A DNA stretch of 64,000 nt from Pseudomonadota bacterium (GTDB taxonomy: Bacteria > Pseudomonadota > Gammaproteobacteria > Acidiferrobacterales > Acidiferrobacteraceae): the NCBI GenBank assembly GCA_021816625.1, contig JAKAXM010000004.1, positions 62,001 to 126,000 on the forward strand, written 5' to 3'. Each line of letters starts with the position of its first letter. Position 1 is the stretch's first letter. The notes beneath the pieces are model-generated. The model was given only the letters and a program-made list of their open reading frames with translations, was not told the origin of the DNA and did not search any database. Made by a program: the position numbers and the translations under genes. Positions 8,357 through 18,455 of this stretch are shown here, in pieces.

Positions 8357-9298
8357 TTAAAGGCGCTTCAACCGGAGCCAGGGCCATTTTTCGAACCAGC
8401 GCGGCACCGCGCCGCGGCCCTCGCCCACGTCCCGCGGCTTCTCGCTCAGGAAGGCGAGCAGCTGCCCCACGTTTTGGGGCCTTTCGAGCTGGTCCATCTC
8501 CATGCACCAGTCTATCGCGTCCAGAAGTTGGGCCGAGTACTGGCGGCCGTAGCGCCGCCGTGCCCCCTTGAAATGGTCTTTGACGGCGCGCGCCGTGGCC
8601 GGCGGAGGGGCCCGGCCGCTCAGGCAGGCCCACATAGAGGCCCCTATGGCGTACAGGTCGGTCCAGGGGCCGATATGGCCTTTGACGTGTTGCTCGAGCG
8701 GCGCGAAACCGGCCGTGAGTGTACGCATGCCCGCCGGGCGCTCCTGGGTCCTTTGCGCGGCCCCAAAATCGAGCAGGAGCGGATTACCCCCGGGGCGCAG
8801 GAGGATGTTGGCGGGCTTGATGTCGAGGTGCAGCAGCCCGTGGCGATGGAGCTCGTCCAGACCGACCAGTAGGGGTGGGAAGACGGTCCGTAGGAATTTT
8901 TCGCTAAGCCCCCCCGGGTGACGCTTTATATACCACCGCAGGTCCCGGCCCACCTCGTAGTGCATGACCATATACGCGGTGTTGTGGGCGCGGAAGAAGT
9001 TCGTGACTTGGACGATGTTGGGGTGGTGGAGCTTGGCGAGCGCCGCGGCCTCGTCGAAGAAGCGCTTGATGCCCGAGGCAAAGAGCGGCGCCGTCTCCTC
9101 CGAGAGGGGTTCGACCCGGCCCTCGGGGGTGCGGTAGGCCTGTGTTACGGGCAGGAATTCCTTGATGACCACCGGCGTCTCGCTTGCGAGTTCGGTCGCG
9201 AGATAGACGGAACTGAATCCGCCGCCCCCCAGGGTCTTCTCGATCCGGTAGCCCTTCAGGACGAATCCCGGGGCTAGATGTGTCGGCTTCTTGCGCAT
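8357..9298 (-). CDS. Hanks-type serine/threonine protein kinase
   Basis: 313 residues, kinase domain only. Glycine loop LGGGGFSSVYLA, ATP lysine in VVIKEF, catalytic loop LLHLDIKPANILL near residue 155, and LLLDFGAAQRT (DFG). The catalytic loop reads HLD instead of HRD, making it a non-RD kinase that probably does not depend on activation-loop phosphorylation. No transmembrane or PASTA region, unlike PknB types; it resembles stand-alone soluble kinases paired with PP2C. Co-directional with the phosphatase, so a reversible signalling pair is likely. Confidence 0.9.
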   Translation of the reverse strand: MRKKPTHLAPGFVLKGYRIEKTLGGGGFSSVYLATELASETPVVIKEFLPVTQAYRTPEGRVEPLSEETAPLFASGIKRFFDEAAALAKLHHPNIVQVTNFFRAHNTAYMVMHYEVGRDLRWYIKRHPGGLSEKFLRTVFPPLLVGLDELHRHGLLHLDIKPANILLRPGGNPLLLDFGAAQRTQERPAGMRTLTAGFAPLEQHVKGHIGPWTDLYAIGASMWACLSGRAPPPATARAVKDHFKGARRRYGRQYSAQLLDAIDWCMEMDQLERPQNVGQLLAFLSEKPRDVGEGRGAVPRWFEKWPWLRLKRL

Positions 9299-9420
9299 GT
9301 GCCCTCAACAATAGCTGAAAACCTCCCGAAAACCAGACACACGGCGGGGTATGGCGCGATAGTCCGTCGCTCGGTGGCGGCCTGTTCCCCTATATCGACT
9401 GGCGAAGTATTTCGGTTAGT

Positions 9421-10308
9421 ATGGCCGCCATGACCGACCCTGTTAAGAGCATGACAGGTTTTGCCCGGGCGCAGCTGCCTGTGGCCGGCGGCGAACTCGT
9501 GTGCGAGCTGCGGTCCGTAAATCACCGTTATCTGGAAATGGCCGTTCGCTTGCCCGCGGGCCTCGGCGCGCTCGAGTCCGTGGTCCGTGCCCGCCTTGCG
9601 GCCGGGCTTGCGCGCGGCAAGATCGATTGCCATGTCAGCTGGAACGCGGCGCCGGTCGGGATGGGGCTTACATGGGATCGGGGGCTTGTAGCCGAGCTCG
9701 TGCGTATCGACGCCGAGATCCGCGCCACCCATGCCCGGCACGAACCTCCGCTTGGCCCCGTGCGGGTCGCCGACATCTTGGCCTGGCCGGGCGCCGTCGT
9801 GGCCGCCGGCCCCCCGGATCTCGAGGACGCCGTGTTGGCGGTATGCGTGCAGGCCTTGACCGCGCTACTCGCACACCGGGGGCGCGAGGGCGCGCGGCTT
9901 GCGGAGGTCCTGCGCGAGAAGCTCGACTGCATGGCCGCGGTCCTGCCTACGTTGCGGGCGGCCGCCGGGACGGCTGCGACCACCGCCGTCGAGCGGTTGC
10001 GTGCCCGCATCGCCGCCTCCGGGGTGGAGGCTGATCCGGCGCGCCTCACACAAGAACTGGTCTCGTGGGCGCAGCGCGGCGATATCGAAGAGGAGATCGA
10101 CCGCTTGGGGGTGCATATCGCCGAGGCCCGTGCGGTCTTGGCCGGCAAAGGCCCGGTTGGTCGGCGCCTCGATTTTTTGCTCCAGGAGCTCAATCGGGAG
10201 GCCAATACGGCCGGCGCGAAGGTCATTACGGCGGCGCAGGCGAGCATGGCCGTGGATCTCAAGGTGCTGATCGAACACATGCGCGAGCAGGTGCAAAATG
10301 TCGAATAA
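9421..10308 (+). CDS. yicC: YicC-family endoribonuclease
   Basis: 295 residues. SMTGFARAQLPVAGGELVCELRSVNHRYLE at the N-terminus and QELNREANTAGAKVITAAQ, VDLKVLIEHMREQVQNVE at the C-terminus are characteristic of YicC, which in E. coli is an endoribonuclease linked to RyhB decay. A second ATG at 9430 would trim three residues; there is no clear ribosome site to decide. Its 3' end overlaps gmk by 11 bp, the common yicC-gmk arrangement. Confidence 0.92.
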   Translation: MAAMTDPVKSMTGFARAQLPVAGGELVCELRSVNHRYLEMAVRLPAGLGALESVVRARLAAGLARGKIDCHVSWNAAPVGMGLTWDRGLVAELVRIDAEIRATHARHEPPLGPVRVADILAWPGAVVAAGPPDLEDAVLAVCVQALTALLAHRGREGARLAEVLREKLDCMAAVLPTLRAAAGTAATTAVERLRARIAASGVEADPARLTQELVSWAQRGDIEEEIDRLGVHIAEARAVLAGKGPVGRRLDFLLQELNREANTAGAKVITAAQASMAVDLKVLIEHMREQVQNVE

Positions 10309-10909
10309 CGAGTCGCGTTTGGTCATTCTCTCCGCCCCGAGCGGTGCCGGGAAAAGCAGCCTTGCCAAGGCCCTGGCCGCCGATCCGCGTTTCGGGATCT
10401 CGGTGTCGCATACCACGCGGCCGCCGCGCCCTGGGGAGCAGGACGGTGTCCATTATCACTTCGTCGATCAGGCGGCCTTCGACCGGCTGGTCGCTGAACA
10501 GGCCTTTCTCGAGCATGCCTGCGTGTTCGGTAACCGCTACGGTACCACGCGGCTGGCCGTCGAGACGCTCATGGCCCAAGGCCGTCACGTCCTCCTCGAT
10601 ATCGACTGGCAGGGGGCGCGCCGCATCAAGGCCTTGTGGCCGCAGGCCCTGTCCATCTTTATTCTGCCCCCGTCGCTCGCGGCCCTGGAGCAGCGGCTAC
10701 GCGATCGCGGTCAGGATGACGAGTCGGTCATCGCCGCGCGCATGGGTAAGGCCCGCGCCGAGATCGCGCATGCCGGGGAATTCGATCACGTGGTGGTGAA
10801 CGATGAATTTGCCGAGGCGCTGGCCGATTTAAAGACCTTGATTGCCGAAGGGCGGGTGCGCCGGCCGGTGCGCTGCGATCCCGCGATCTTCACGCCTACC
10901 GGCGCTTGA
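10298..10909 (+). CDS. gmk: Guanylate kinase
   Basis: 203 residues. P-loop LSAPSGAGKSSLAKAL, then VSHTTRPPRPGEQDGVHYHFV (GMP-binding region), and LLDIDWQGARRIK. Converts GMP to GDP. Overlaps yicC and lies 43 bp upstream of rpoZ; with spoT following, the order gmk-rpoZ-spoT matches the E. coli neighbourhood and ties guanine nucleotide supply to (p)ppGpp metabolism. Confidence 0.96.
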   Translation: MSNNESRLVILSAPSGAGKSSLAKALAADPRFGISVSHTTRPPRPGEQDGVHYHFVDQAAFDRLVAEQAFLEHACVFGNRYGTTRLAVETLMAQGRHVLLDIDWQGARRIKALWPQALSIFILPPSLAALEQRLRDRGQDDESVIAARMGKARAEIAHAGEFDHVVVNDEFAEALADLKTLIAEGRVRRPVRCDPAIFTPTGA

Positions 10910-10952
10910 GCGGATTTGCTAGACTTCCTATCTTGACCCAGAGGAACAGTGT

Positions 10953-11234
10953 ATGGCTCGTATCACCGTTGAGGATTGTCTTGCGCATGTCGAGAACCGG
11001 TTTCAGCTGGTTCTGGTGGCGGCCCGCCGCGCTCGGCAGCTCGCCTCGGGAGCCGAACCGTGCGTGCCTCGTGAGAACGATAAGCCGACGGTCTTGGCGC
11101 TCCGCGAAATCGCCGAAGGTTATGTGACGAACGCCATCTTAGACGACAATCCAGAGACGGGACTGGAGGCCGACGATGACGCCGTTCTCTCCATCGGAGC
11201 AGGTGGCGACACAAGCCCAGCTCCCAGCCCCTGA
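10953..11234 (+). CDS. rpoZ: RNA polymerase omega subunit
   Basis: 93 residues beginning [20 protein letters not shown], the near-invariant omega N-terminus, with [10 protein letters not shown] and [14 protein letters not shown] following. Omega helps assemble RNA polymerase and contributes a ppGpp site. A ribosome site (gagga) lies 7 nt before the ATG at 10953. The 3' end overlaps the likely spoT start by 59 bp, a longer overlap than usual. Confidence 0.95.
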   Translation: MARITVEDCLAHVENRFQLVLVAARRARQLASGAEPCVPRENDKPTVLALREIAEGYVTNAILDDNPETGLEADDDAVLSIGAGGDTSPAPSP

Positions 11235-13359
11235 AGGGGCAGGCCAGGCGGCCGTTTCGTTTCATGTAAGCGATCTCCTTGCCGTGCTCGAGACCTATCT
11301 CGGGCGCGAGGAGATCGCGATGATTTATCGCGCCTACCTGTTCGGCGCCGAGGCGCATGAAGGCCAGTGCCGGCGCAGCGGCGAGCCCTACATCTATCAC
11401 CCCCTCGAAGTCGCCCGGCTGCTGGCCAGTCTGCGCCTCGATGCGACCTGTCTCAGCGCGGCCATCCTCCATGACGTCATCGAGGATACGGGGCGGCGCA
11501 AGGATGAGATCATCGCCCAGTTCGGCCCGGAGGCGGCCGAGCTCGTCGATGGTGTGAGCAAGATCGGCCAGATCGAGTTCGAGAACAAGGAAGAAGAGCA
11601 GGCCGAAAACTTCCGCAAGATGTTGCTTGCCATGGCGCGCGACATCCGCGTCGTGCTCATAAAGCTCGCCGACCGCCTCCACAACATGCGCACCATCCGC
11701 GTCCTGTCGCCGGTCCGGCAGCGGGCCATTGCCCGCGAGACGCTCGATATCTATGCCCCGATCGCCAATCGCCTGGGTCTCCACAACTGGTCTGTTGAAC
11801 TCGAGGACCTGTCCTTTGCGATCCTCTACCCGCTGCGTTACCGTATCCTGCAGGAGGCCGTGCGCAAACGGCATGGCAACCGCAAGGCCTTGGTCGACAA
11901 GGTCTGCGCGGCCATCGTCGAGCAACTGCAGCGCGAAGGTCTTGCGGGCGATGTGTCTGGACGCGAGAAGAACCTCTATGGCATCTATAGCAAGATGCGG
12001 CAAAAGGGCCTGTCGTTCGAACAGGTCTACGACCTGCTTGCGTTTCGCATCGTGGTGGATAAGGTCGACACCTGTTACCGGGCCCTGGGCGTCATCCACA
12101 ATCTCTATAAGCCCATACCGGGACGCTTCAAAGATTACATCGCGATACCGAAGACCAATGGTTATCAATCGTTGCACACCGTCGTGTTCGGACCGTTTGG
12201 AGTATTGATCGAGATCCAGATCCGCACCGAGGACATGCATCGCGTCGCGGAAAATGGGGTCGCCGCCCACTGGCTGTACAAGACCGGTGATGTGGGTATG
12301 CAAAAGCGCGCCCTGCAATGGCTGCAGGGTCTGATGGAGACCCAGCAGCAGGCCGGTAACCCGCAAGAGTTTCTCGAACATCTAAAGATCGACCTCTTCC
12401 CCGACGAGGTCTATGTGTTTACCCCCAACGGGGACATCAAGAAGTTGCCGCGCGGCGCGACCGTGATCGATTTTGCCTACGAGGTCCACACCGATATCGG
12501 TAAACGCTGCGCCGGGGCGCGGATCAATCATCAGCTAGTCCCGATGCGCACGGTCTTGCGTAACGGGGATCATGTCGAGGTCATTACCTCGGCCTATAGC
12601 GCGCCGCACCCCTCCTGGCTAAACTCGGTCGTGACCGGCAAGGCCCGCGCCCATATCCGCAATTATCTGAAAAACCTGCGCCGCGACGAGGCTATAAGCC
12701 TAGGCGACCGTTTTTTGGCCAAGGCCTTGCAATCACTGGGTCACAGCGGCCCGGTGTCCGAGGAGGCCCGTGCCGCCCTGCTCGCCACCCTCAAGATGAA
12801 ATCCTGGGATGACGTGCTCGCCGATATCGGGCTCGGCACGCGGATCGCCGCGGTGGTTGCCCGGCAGTTGCTTCCGGATGTCCCGGCCCCGTCGCTCGTC
12901 CCCTCCCGGGCCCCCGGTACGATCGCCATTCGGGGCACTGAGGGCGCGGTGGTCAATTACGCCCGCTGTTGCCGGCCGATACCAGGGGACCCTGTGTTGG
13001 GTTTCCTGACGGCGGGGCGGGGGATCACGGTCCACACCGAGGACTGCCCCAACGTGGCGGAGTACCGCAAACACCCCGAGAAATGGATAGATATCCAGTG
13101 GGAGAGCGGCATCGAGGGCGCATGGCCGGTCGCCATTCGCGTCGAGGTGAAGAATCGCCGCGGCGTATTGGCCACGGTCGCGGCGGCTATGTCGGAGATG
13201 GACGCCAACATCGATACGGTATCTATCGATGAACGCGACGGTCAGGACACCGCCATGGATTTTGTGATCGAGGTCCACAATCGCGCCCATCTCGCGCGCA
13301 TCATGCGCCGCATCCGCTCCCAGGAGGCGGTGGTCCGTATCAACCGTAAACGAGGGTAA
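11176..13359 (+). CDS. spoT: Bifunctional (p)ppGpp synthetase/hydrolase SpoT
   Basis: 727 residues with the full SpoT domain order: HD hydrolase ([24 protein letters not shown] near residues 75-105), synthetase ([40 protein letters not shown] near 285-335), TGS ([26 protein letters not shown] near 410), zinc-finger-like region ([13 protein letters not shown] near 595) and C-terminal ACT domain. The intact hydrolase motif HDVIEDT shows it can degrade as well as make the alarmone. The first 30 residues before FHVSDLL are poorly conserved, so the start within the end of rpoZ is not certain. Confidence 0.95.
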   Translation: MTPFSPSEQVATQAQLPAPEGAGQAAVSFHVSDLLAVLETYLGREEIAMIYRAYLFGAEAHEGQCRRSGEPYIYHPLEVARLLASLRLDATCLSAAILHDVIEDTGRRKDEIIAQFGPEAAELVDGVSKIGQIEFENKEEEQAENFRKMLLAMARDIRVVLIKLADRLHNMRTIRVLSPVRQRAIARETLDIYAPIANRLGLHNWSVELEDLSFAILYPLRYRILQEAVRKRHGNRKALVDKVCAAIVEQLQREGLAGDVSGREKNLYGIYSKMRQKGLSFEQVYDLLAFRIVVDKVDTCYRALGVIHNLYKPIPGRFKDYIAIPKTNGYQSLHTVVFGPFGVLIEIQIRTEDMHRVAENGVAAHWLYKTGDVGMQKRALQWLQGLMETQQQAGNPQEFLEHLKIDLFPDEVYVFTPNGDIKKLPRGATVIDFAYEVHTDIGKRCAGARINHQLVPMRTVLRNGDHVEVITSAYSAPHPSWLNSVVTGKARAHIRNYLKNLRRDEAISLGDRFLAKALQSLGHSGPVSEEARAALLATLKMKSWDDVLADIGLGTRIAAVVARQLLPDVPAPSLVPSRAPGTIAIRGTEGAVVNYARCCRPIPGDPVLGFLTAGRGITVHTEDCPNVAEYRKHPEKWIDIQWESGIEGAWPVAIRVEVKNRRGVLATVAAAMSEMDANIDTVSIDERDGQDTAMDFVIEVHNRAHLARIMRRIRSQEAVVRINRKRG

Positions 13360-13361
13360 CC

Positions 13362-13745
13362 ATGTCTTTCCGCGTCATCGAGACCGACCGCGCGCCGCGC
13401 GCCATCGGCACCTACTCGCAGGCCGTGCAGTCCGGCTCGCTCGTGTTCGTGTCGGGCCAGATCCCGCTTGACCCGCGCACCATGACGCTCGTGTCGGAAG
13501 ACCCGCGCGCGCAGATCGTGCAGGTCTTCGCCAACCTCGAGGCCGTGATCGCCGCAGCCGGCGGGGACTTCCGGCGGATCGTTAAGCTATCGGTCTTTCT
13601 GACCGATCTCGCCCACTTCCCTTTGGTAAATGAGGTGATGGCCGAACGATTTGAGCCACCTTTCCCAGCGCGCTCGGCCATCGGGGTCGCGGCGCTCCCC
13701 CGCGGCGCGAAAGTCGAAATGGATGTCATCCTCGACCTCGCCTGA
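13362..13745 (+). CDS. ridA: RidA-family enamine/imine deaminase
   Basis: 127 residues, family length. [25 protein letters not shown], the catalytic arginine in [21 protein letters not shown], and the full beta-barrel length. RidA hydrolyses reactive enamines and imines released by PLP enzymes. It starts 2 bp after spoT with agggtaacc before the ATG, the spoT-ridA-recG order seen in many gammaproteobacteria. Confidence 0.94.
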   Translation: MSFRVIETDRAPRAIGTYSQAVQSGSLVFVSGQIPLDPRTMTLVSEDPRAQIVQVFANLEAVIAAAGGDFRRIVKLSVFLTDLAHFPLVNEVMAERFEPPFPARSAIGVAALPRGAKVEMDVILDLA

Positions 13746-15783
13746 TTCTGTTGCGCTCCCCGTCTGGGAGCAGCCGGTAACCATGCTCCCGGGCGTCGGG
13801 CCTGCCTTTGCGAAGAAGCTCGCGCGCCTGGGGCTTTATACCCTGGGCGATCTCGTTTTTCATCTGCCCGCGCGCTATGAGGACCGCACGCGCGTGCGGC
13901 TGGTACGAGAGGCGGGTGTGGGTCAGCCGGTCGTGGTGCAGGGCGAGGTCTTGGCGGTCGCCGTTACCCGCCGCGGCCGGCCCTCCCTGTTCGTGGAGAT
14001 GACCGATTCAGGCAGGCGTTTCGGACTACGGTTCTTCCATTTCAGTGAGATCCAGCGGCGTCATTTTGTCCCCGGCGATCAGATTATGGCCTTTGGCGAG
14101 TTGCGCGCGGGCGCTGCGGGTCTCGAGATGGTGCACCCCGAGTATCGCCGTGCTGCCGAAGGGTCTTTGTGCGAGGCGACATTGACGCCGGTCTATCCGG
14201 CCACCGCAGGGCTCAATCCGCGAGCGCTGCGGCGTGTCATCCGCGCAGCGCTTGCCGGGGTCATGCCTGCGCTCATCGATTATCTGCCGGCAGGATCTGC
14301 GCCACCCGGTCCGCCACTCGCTGACGCCTTGCAGCTCTTGCACGGCCCACCGCCCGGCTCTGATCTGGCTGGTGCCCGCGCACGGCTGGCCTTCGAAGAG
14401 CTTGCAACCCATCACGCCCATCTCCTGACCTTGCGCCGCGGCCTGGGACGCGCCGGGGCGGCACCCTGCCGGGGATCGGGACAACTGCTCGCGGCCTTCC
14501 TGCAGGGATTGCCGTTTGCCCCCACGGCCGCGCAACAGAAGGTCATAGCGGAGATCCGCGCCGATCTCGCGCGCGGACGGCCGATGCGCCGCCTGTTGCA
14601 GGGTGACGTGGGTTCGGGCAAGACCCTGGTCGCCGCGGCCGCCGCTTTGATTGTCATCGAGGCGGGCTACCAGGCCGCGGTGATGGCACCGACCGAGCTC
14701 CTGGCCCGCCAGCACCTGGAGACCTTCAGCGCTTGGTTTATGCCCCTCGGTATCGAGCCCGTCGGCCTCATGCGCTCCACGGCCCGGGCGCAGGCGCGCG
14801 CCCAGATCGCCGATGGGCGCGGCGCGCTCGTGGTCGGGACCCAGGCCTTGTTTCAGGACAGCGTGCGTTTTGCGCGGCTAGGACTCGTTGTCATCGATGA
14901 GCAGCACCGCTTTGGCGTGCAGGAGCGCCAGGCCTTGAGTGCCAAGGGACAGACGGGGCGCCGCCAGGCCCACCTGCTCGCGATGAGCGCCACTCCGATC
15001 CCGCGCACCCTGGCGCAGAGCGTGTACGCCGACCTCGATGTCTCGATCCTCGCGGAACGGCCCCCCGGGCGGGCCCCCGTTACGACGACGGCGCTCGCCG
15101 AGGGTCGTCGCGCCGAGGTGGTGGCGCGGGTGTACGAGGCCTGCCGGGCTGGCGCCAAGGCCTACTGGGTGTGTCCGCTGATCGCGGAGGGCGAGTCGGA
15201 CCTGAAGGCCGCTTTGGCCCTCCATGCGGAGCTCGCGCAGGCGCTACGCGGGGTGACCGTCGGCCTCATTCATGGTCGTCTGAAGGCGTCGGACAAGGAG
15301 CGCGTCATGGAAGACTTTGCGCGGGGAGCGACGCAGGTCCTGGTAGCCACGACCGTGATCGAGGTGGGGGTCGACGTTCCGGACGCCCGCCTGCTCGTGA
15401 TCGAGAATGCCGAGCGCCTGGGTCTTGCGCAACTGCACCAGCTGCGCGGACGCATCGGCCGGGGCGGTCTGCCTGGGCATTGCGTCCTGCTCTACAAGCC
15501 GCCGCTTGGTGATCTCGCGCGCGAGCGCATCGCCTGTCTGCGTGCCACAGACGATGGTTTCCTGATTGCGCGTCGTGACCTGGAACTGCGGGGCACGGGC
15601 GAGATCTTCGGGGCCCGCCAGACGGGGCTACCGGGATTCCGGGTAGCGGATTTGCTCCGCGACGAGGCCTTGCTGCCCCAGGTCGCGCAGAGCGCGGCGC
15701 AGCTTGCCCAAGGGGATGGGGCCTGTCTTGCCGGCCTCCGGCGTCGCTGGCTACGCGAGCGCCATGCCTTGGCGCAGGCGTGA
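13723..15783 (+). CDS. recG: ATP-dependent DNA helicase RecG
   Basis: I place the start at the ATG at 13723 (686 residues), overlapping ridA by 23 bp; E. coli RecG has 693 and begins with a similar SLTGVGAAL segment, here [18 protein letters not shown]. The ORF-track start at 13651 lies deep in ridA. Wedge domain follows ([16 protein letters not shown]), then helicase motifs: [15 protein letters not shown] (Walker A), [34 protein letters not shown] and [10 protein letters not shown]. RecG remodels stalled replication forks and branched DNA. Confidence 0.94.
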   Translation: MSSSTSPDSVALPVWEQPVTMLPGVGPAFAKKLARLGLYTLGDLVFHLPARYEDRTRVRLVREAGVGQPVVVQGEVLAVAVTRRGRPSLFVEMTDSGRRFGLRFFHFSEIQRRHFVPGDQIMAFGELRAGAAGLEMVHPEYRRAAEGSLCEATLTPVYPATAGLNPRALRRVIRAALAGVMPALIDYLPAGSAPPGPPLADALQLLHGPPPGSDLAGARARLAFEELATHHAHLLTLRRGLGRAGAAPCRGSGQLLAAFLQGLPFAPTAAQQKVIAEIRADLARGRPMRRLLQGDVGSGKTLVAAAAALIVIEAGYQAAVMAPTELLARQHLETFSAWFMPLGIEPVGLMRSTARAQARAQIADGRGALVVGTQALFQDSVRFARLGLVVIDEQHRFGVQERQALSAKGQTGRRQAHLLAMSATPIPRTLAQSVYADLDVSILAERPPGRAPVTTTALAEGRRAEVVARVYEACRAGAKAYWVCPLIAEGESDLKAALALHAELAQALRGVTVGLIHGRLKASDKERVMEDFARGATQVLVATTVIEVGVDVPDARLLVIENAERLGLAQLHQLRGRIGRGGLPGHCVLLYKPPLGDLARERIACLRATDDGFLIARRDLELRGTGEIFGARQTGLPGFRVADLLRDEALLPQVAQSAAQLAQGDGACLAGLRRRWLRERHALAQA

Positions 15784-15936
15784 CCCAAGTCCGGTGACGC
15801 TGCTACCCTGGGACCTGGGGGCGGATGCGGGGAGGGCGGCCCCCGACCCCATGCGCTACAATGCCGCAACGTTCGCGGGCCGGTGAGTATCTCGGATGGC
15901 GCCGCATTGTCCACTATGACAGGAGGTGCACGGGAC

Positions 15937-16821
15937 ATGGAGACGCTCTCCGTCCTACGGTTTGACCGATTTTCTGCCTACCTGCGGCTCATGCGCCTGC
16001 ATCGCCCGATCGGCAGCCTACTGCTATTGTGGCCGACGCTATGGGCCCTTTGGATCGCAAGTGCCGGGCATCCGCGGCCGGTGCTGGTCGCAGTGTTCGT
16101 GGCCGGCGTTTTGCTCATGCGCTCGGCGGGCTGCGTCATCAATGATTACGCCGATCGCGAGGTGGATCCCCATGTATGGCGCACCAAGACGCGTCCGCTC
16201 GCGGTAGGTGAGGTCACGGCGCGCGAGGCCTTGGGGCTTTTTGTGGTGCTGTGTCTGCTCGCGGCCGGACTCGCTTTCTGGCTCAATGCTTTCACTATCG
16301 AACTCGCGGTCGTCGCCGTGGTCCTCGCGGCCTCCTATCCGTTTTTCAAGCGCTTCACCCATTTACCGCAGGTCTATTTGGGTCTCGCCTTCGGATGGGG
16401 TATCCCCATGGCCTTTGCCGCCGAGACCGATCACGTCCCGGCTACGGCCTGGGTGCTGCTCGCGGCCAATATCTTCTGGACGATTGCCTATGACACCGCT
16501 TATGCCATGGCCGATCGTGACGATGATCTAAAGATCGGCGTGAAATCCACCGCCATCCTGTTTGGTGACTGGGACCGGGTCATGGTCGCCGGCAGCCATA
16601 TCGTGGCGCTGGGGCTTTTGTATGGGGTCGGTGTCATGGCCGGCCTCGGCCGTCTCTACGACGCGGGCTTGGGGCTCGCCGCGGGTTTCGCCCTCTATGA
16701 GCAGCGCCTGCTATATGCACGCCGGCCGCTGGACTGTTTTCATGCCTTTCTCAACAATAACTGGTTTGGCGGCAGCGTCTTTGCGGGCCTTGTCGCCGCT
16801 TATCTCGGGAGGTCATTGTGA
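15937..16821 (+). CDS. ubiA: 4-hydroxybenzoate polyprenyltransferase
   Basis: The ATG at 15937 has a perfect AGGAGG at 15921, so I prefer it to 15883; this gives 294 residues. Two aspartate-rich motifs of the UbiA family: NDYADREVDPHV and DTAYAMADRDDDLKIGVKS. Eight or nine membrane helices. It attaches the polyprenyl tail to 4-hydroxybenzoate in ubiquinone synthesis. The stop overlaps the GTG start of the next gene (GTGA). Confidence 0.93.
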   Translation: METLSVLRFDRFSAYLRLMRLHRPIGSLLLLWPTLWALWIASAGHPRPVLVAVFVAGVLLMRSAGCVINDYADREVDPHVWRTKTRPLAVGEVTAREALGLFVVLCLLAAGLAFWLNAFTIELAVVAVVLAASYPFFKRFTHLPQVYLGLAFGWGIPMAFAAETDHVPATAWVLLAANIFWTIAYDTAYAMADRDDDLKIGVKSTAILFGDWDRVMVAGSHIVALGLLYGVGVMAGLGRLYDAGLGLAAGFALYEQRLLYARRPLDCFHAFLNNNWFGGSVFAGLVAAYLGRSL

Positions 16822-17450
16822 AACTCTACGGTCACGCGACATCGCCTTATGTGCGCAAGGTGCGCATTGCCCTGCGGGAAAAGAATCTCCGCTTCGAGTG
16901 GGTACAGGAGGCGCCGGCCGATCCCGGTAACCATATTGCCGATCTGAATCCTTTGGGGAAGGTGCCGGTGCTGGAGACCGACGAGGGTCGCGTATTCTTC
17001 GATTCGGCCTTGATCCTCGAGTACATCGATGGCCTGACCCCCGAGCGCCTCATCCCGGCTACGGGGCAGCCCGAACGGCTGCCTGTGCTACTCTGGAATA
17101 CCTTGGGGTCGGGGATCGTCGACGCGACCGTCGCCCGTCTCCTCGAGGACCGGCGCCCCGCCGAACAGAAGTCGCAGGCCCTGATCGCGCGTCAGGAGGA
17201 AAAGATCGCGCGCTCACTTGCGTGGGCCGATAAGGCAGACAAGGGCCGCGCCTACCTCGTCGCCGACCGCTTCAGTTTGGCGGATCTAGGGCTCGCTCTG
17301 GCGCTCGAATATATAGATTTTCGCTATCCGCATCCCTGGCGAGAACGGCATCCGCGACTCGCGCGCTGGCTGGCCGGGATTAGTACGCGCGGTTCCTTCG
17401 CGGAGACCATGCCGCCGGGGATGGAGAAGGTGTTGGACGGCCCGCACTGA
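16818..17450 (+). CDS. Glutathione S-transferase family protein
   Basis: 210 residues. N-terminal thioredoxin fold: MKLYGHATSPYVRKVRIALREK, NPLGKVPVLETDEG and FDSALILEYID (the ES/DS glutathione-binding pair). The C-terminal helical domain holds YLVADRFSLADLGLALALEY, similar to YibF-type GSTs. Starts with GTG overlapping the ubiA stop. Substrate unknown. Confidence 0.9.
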   Translation: MKLYGHATSPYVRKVRIALREKNLRFEWVQEAPADPGNHIADLNPLGKVPVLETDEGRVFFDSALILEYIDGLTPERLIPATGQPERLPVLLWNTLGSGIVDATVARLLEDRRPAEQKSQALIARQEEKIARSLAWADKADKGRAYLVADRFSLADLGLALALEYIDFRYPHPWRERHPRLARWLAGISTRGSFAETMPPGMEKVLDGPH

Positions 17451-17462
17451 GGGCCGCTCGGG

Positions 17463-18455
17463 ATGATTGCAGTCGTCATCCTTGCGGTGGCCTTGCCCGT
17501 GATCCTAGCCGGCGCTGAGCTCTTTACCAACGCCATCGAGCACGTCGGCGCGGCGTTTGGGGTATCGGAGGGCGTAACCGGCTCATTGCTCGCCGCGGTG
17601 GGCACGGCGCTGCCCGAGACGGCCGTCCCCGTCCTTGCGTCCTGGCACCAGGGGCCGGGCGCGCGCGTGGCGGTCGGCGCGGTCCTGGGCGCCCCCCTCA
17701 TGCTGTCGACCCTGACGCTTGGCGTCATGGGGCTTGCTGCGGCCCGCAGCCGCGGGTTCTCGGCGGCCCTGCGCCCGGAGCGCAGCGGCCTACGCCGCGA
17801 TCTGAACTGGTTTCTCGGACTGTTCGCGTTCTCGCTCGCGGGCCTTTTTTTCCCGCGCGGGCTCCCGCGTCAGCTGCTCGCTGCAGGTCTCGTGGCGGGC
17901 TATTTCGGCTATGTGCTGGTCACCGTACGGGCCTCCGCGGGGCTCGTGGCGGCGGGCCACGAGACCCTGGCCAAGGGTCCGCTGCATCTGGCGCGTATGG
18001 TCTTGGCCCGTCTGCCGGGCCTGCGCTACTGGCAGCTCCTCCTGGGTTTGATCGCCATACTCGCGGGCGCGCAAGGCTTCGTGGTGGGGGTGGAGCGGCT
18101 CGGTCAACAGCTGGCCATCCCTTTGCTTGCGCTGTCGCTTGTCATAGTTCCGATCGCGACCGAGCTACCCGAAAAGATCAATAGCGTGCTCTGGATCACG
18201 CGCCGCCAGGATACGCTGGCGTTTGGCAATATCACGGGTGCGCTCGTCTTTCAGGGGAGCCTCTTGCCGGCGCTTGGACTGACACTGACGCCGTGGCGTC
18301 CGACGGCCTTGCTGCTAGCCACCATGACCATCACGCTCGCGGGGGCGGGCTTGTTGCGGAGCCGTGTCGCCTGCCATCGCGAGATCCACCCCGTACACAT
18401 GCTCGCCGGCGGTCTGCTCTACACGGTATTTCTGAGTTATCTACTCGCGTCATGA
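17463..18455 (+). CDS. Sodium/calcium exchanger-family membrane protein
   Basis: 330 residues and about ten membrane helices. Two inverted alpha repeats carry the CaCA signatures: GVSEGVTGSLLAAVGTALPET near residue 38 and LALSLVIVPIATELPEKINSV near 222. Such proteins exchange Ca2+ or other divalent cations for Na+ or H+; the ion here cannot be told. The TGA overlaps the aroE start (ATGA), so the two are co-translated. Confidence 0.85.
   Translation: MIAVVILAVALPVILAGAELFTNAIEHVGAAFGVSEGVTGSLLAAVGTALPETAVPVLASWHQGPGARVAVGAVLGAPLMLSTLTLGVMGLAAARSRGFSAALRPERSGLRRDLNWFLGLFAFSLAGLFFPRGLPRQLLAAGLVAGYFGYVLVTVRASAGLVAAGHETLAKGPLHLARMVLARLPGLRYWQLLLGLIAILAGAQGFVVGVERLGQQLAIPLLALSLVIVPIATELPEKINSVLWITRRQDTLAFGNITGALVFQGSLLPALGLTLTPWRPTALLLATMTITLAGAGLLRSRVACHREIHPVHMLAGGLLYTVFLSYLLAS

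Noticed and set aside
11397-12381. Long minus-strand ORFs opposite spoT (472 residues)
   Set aside because: Codon shadows in GC-rich DNA; the plus strand encodes an unmistakable SpoT.
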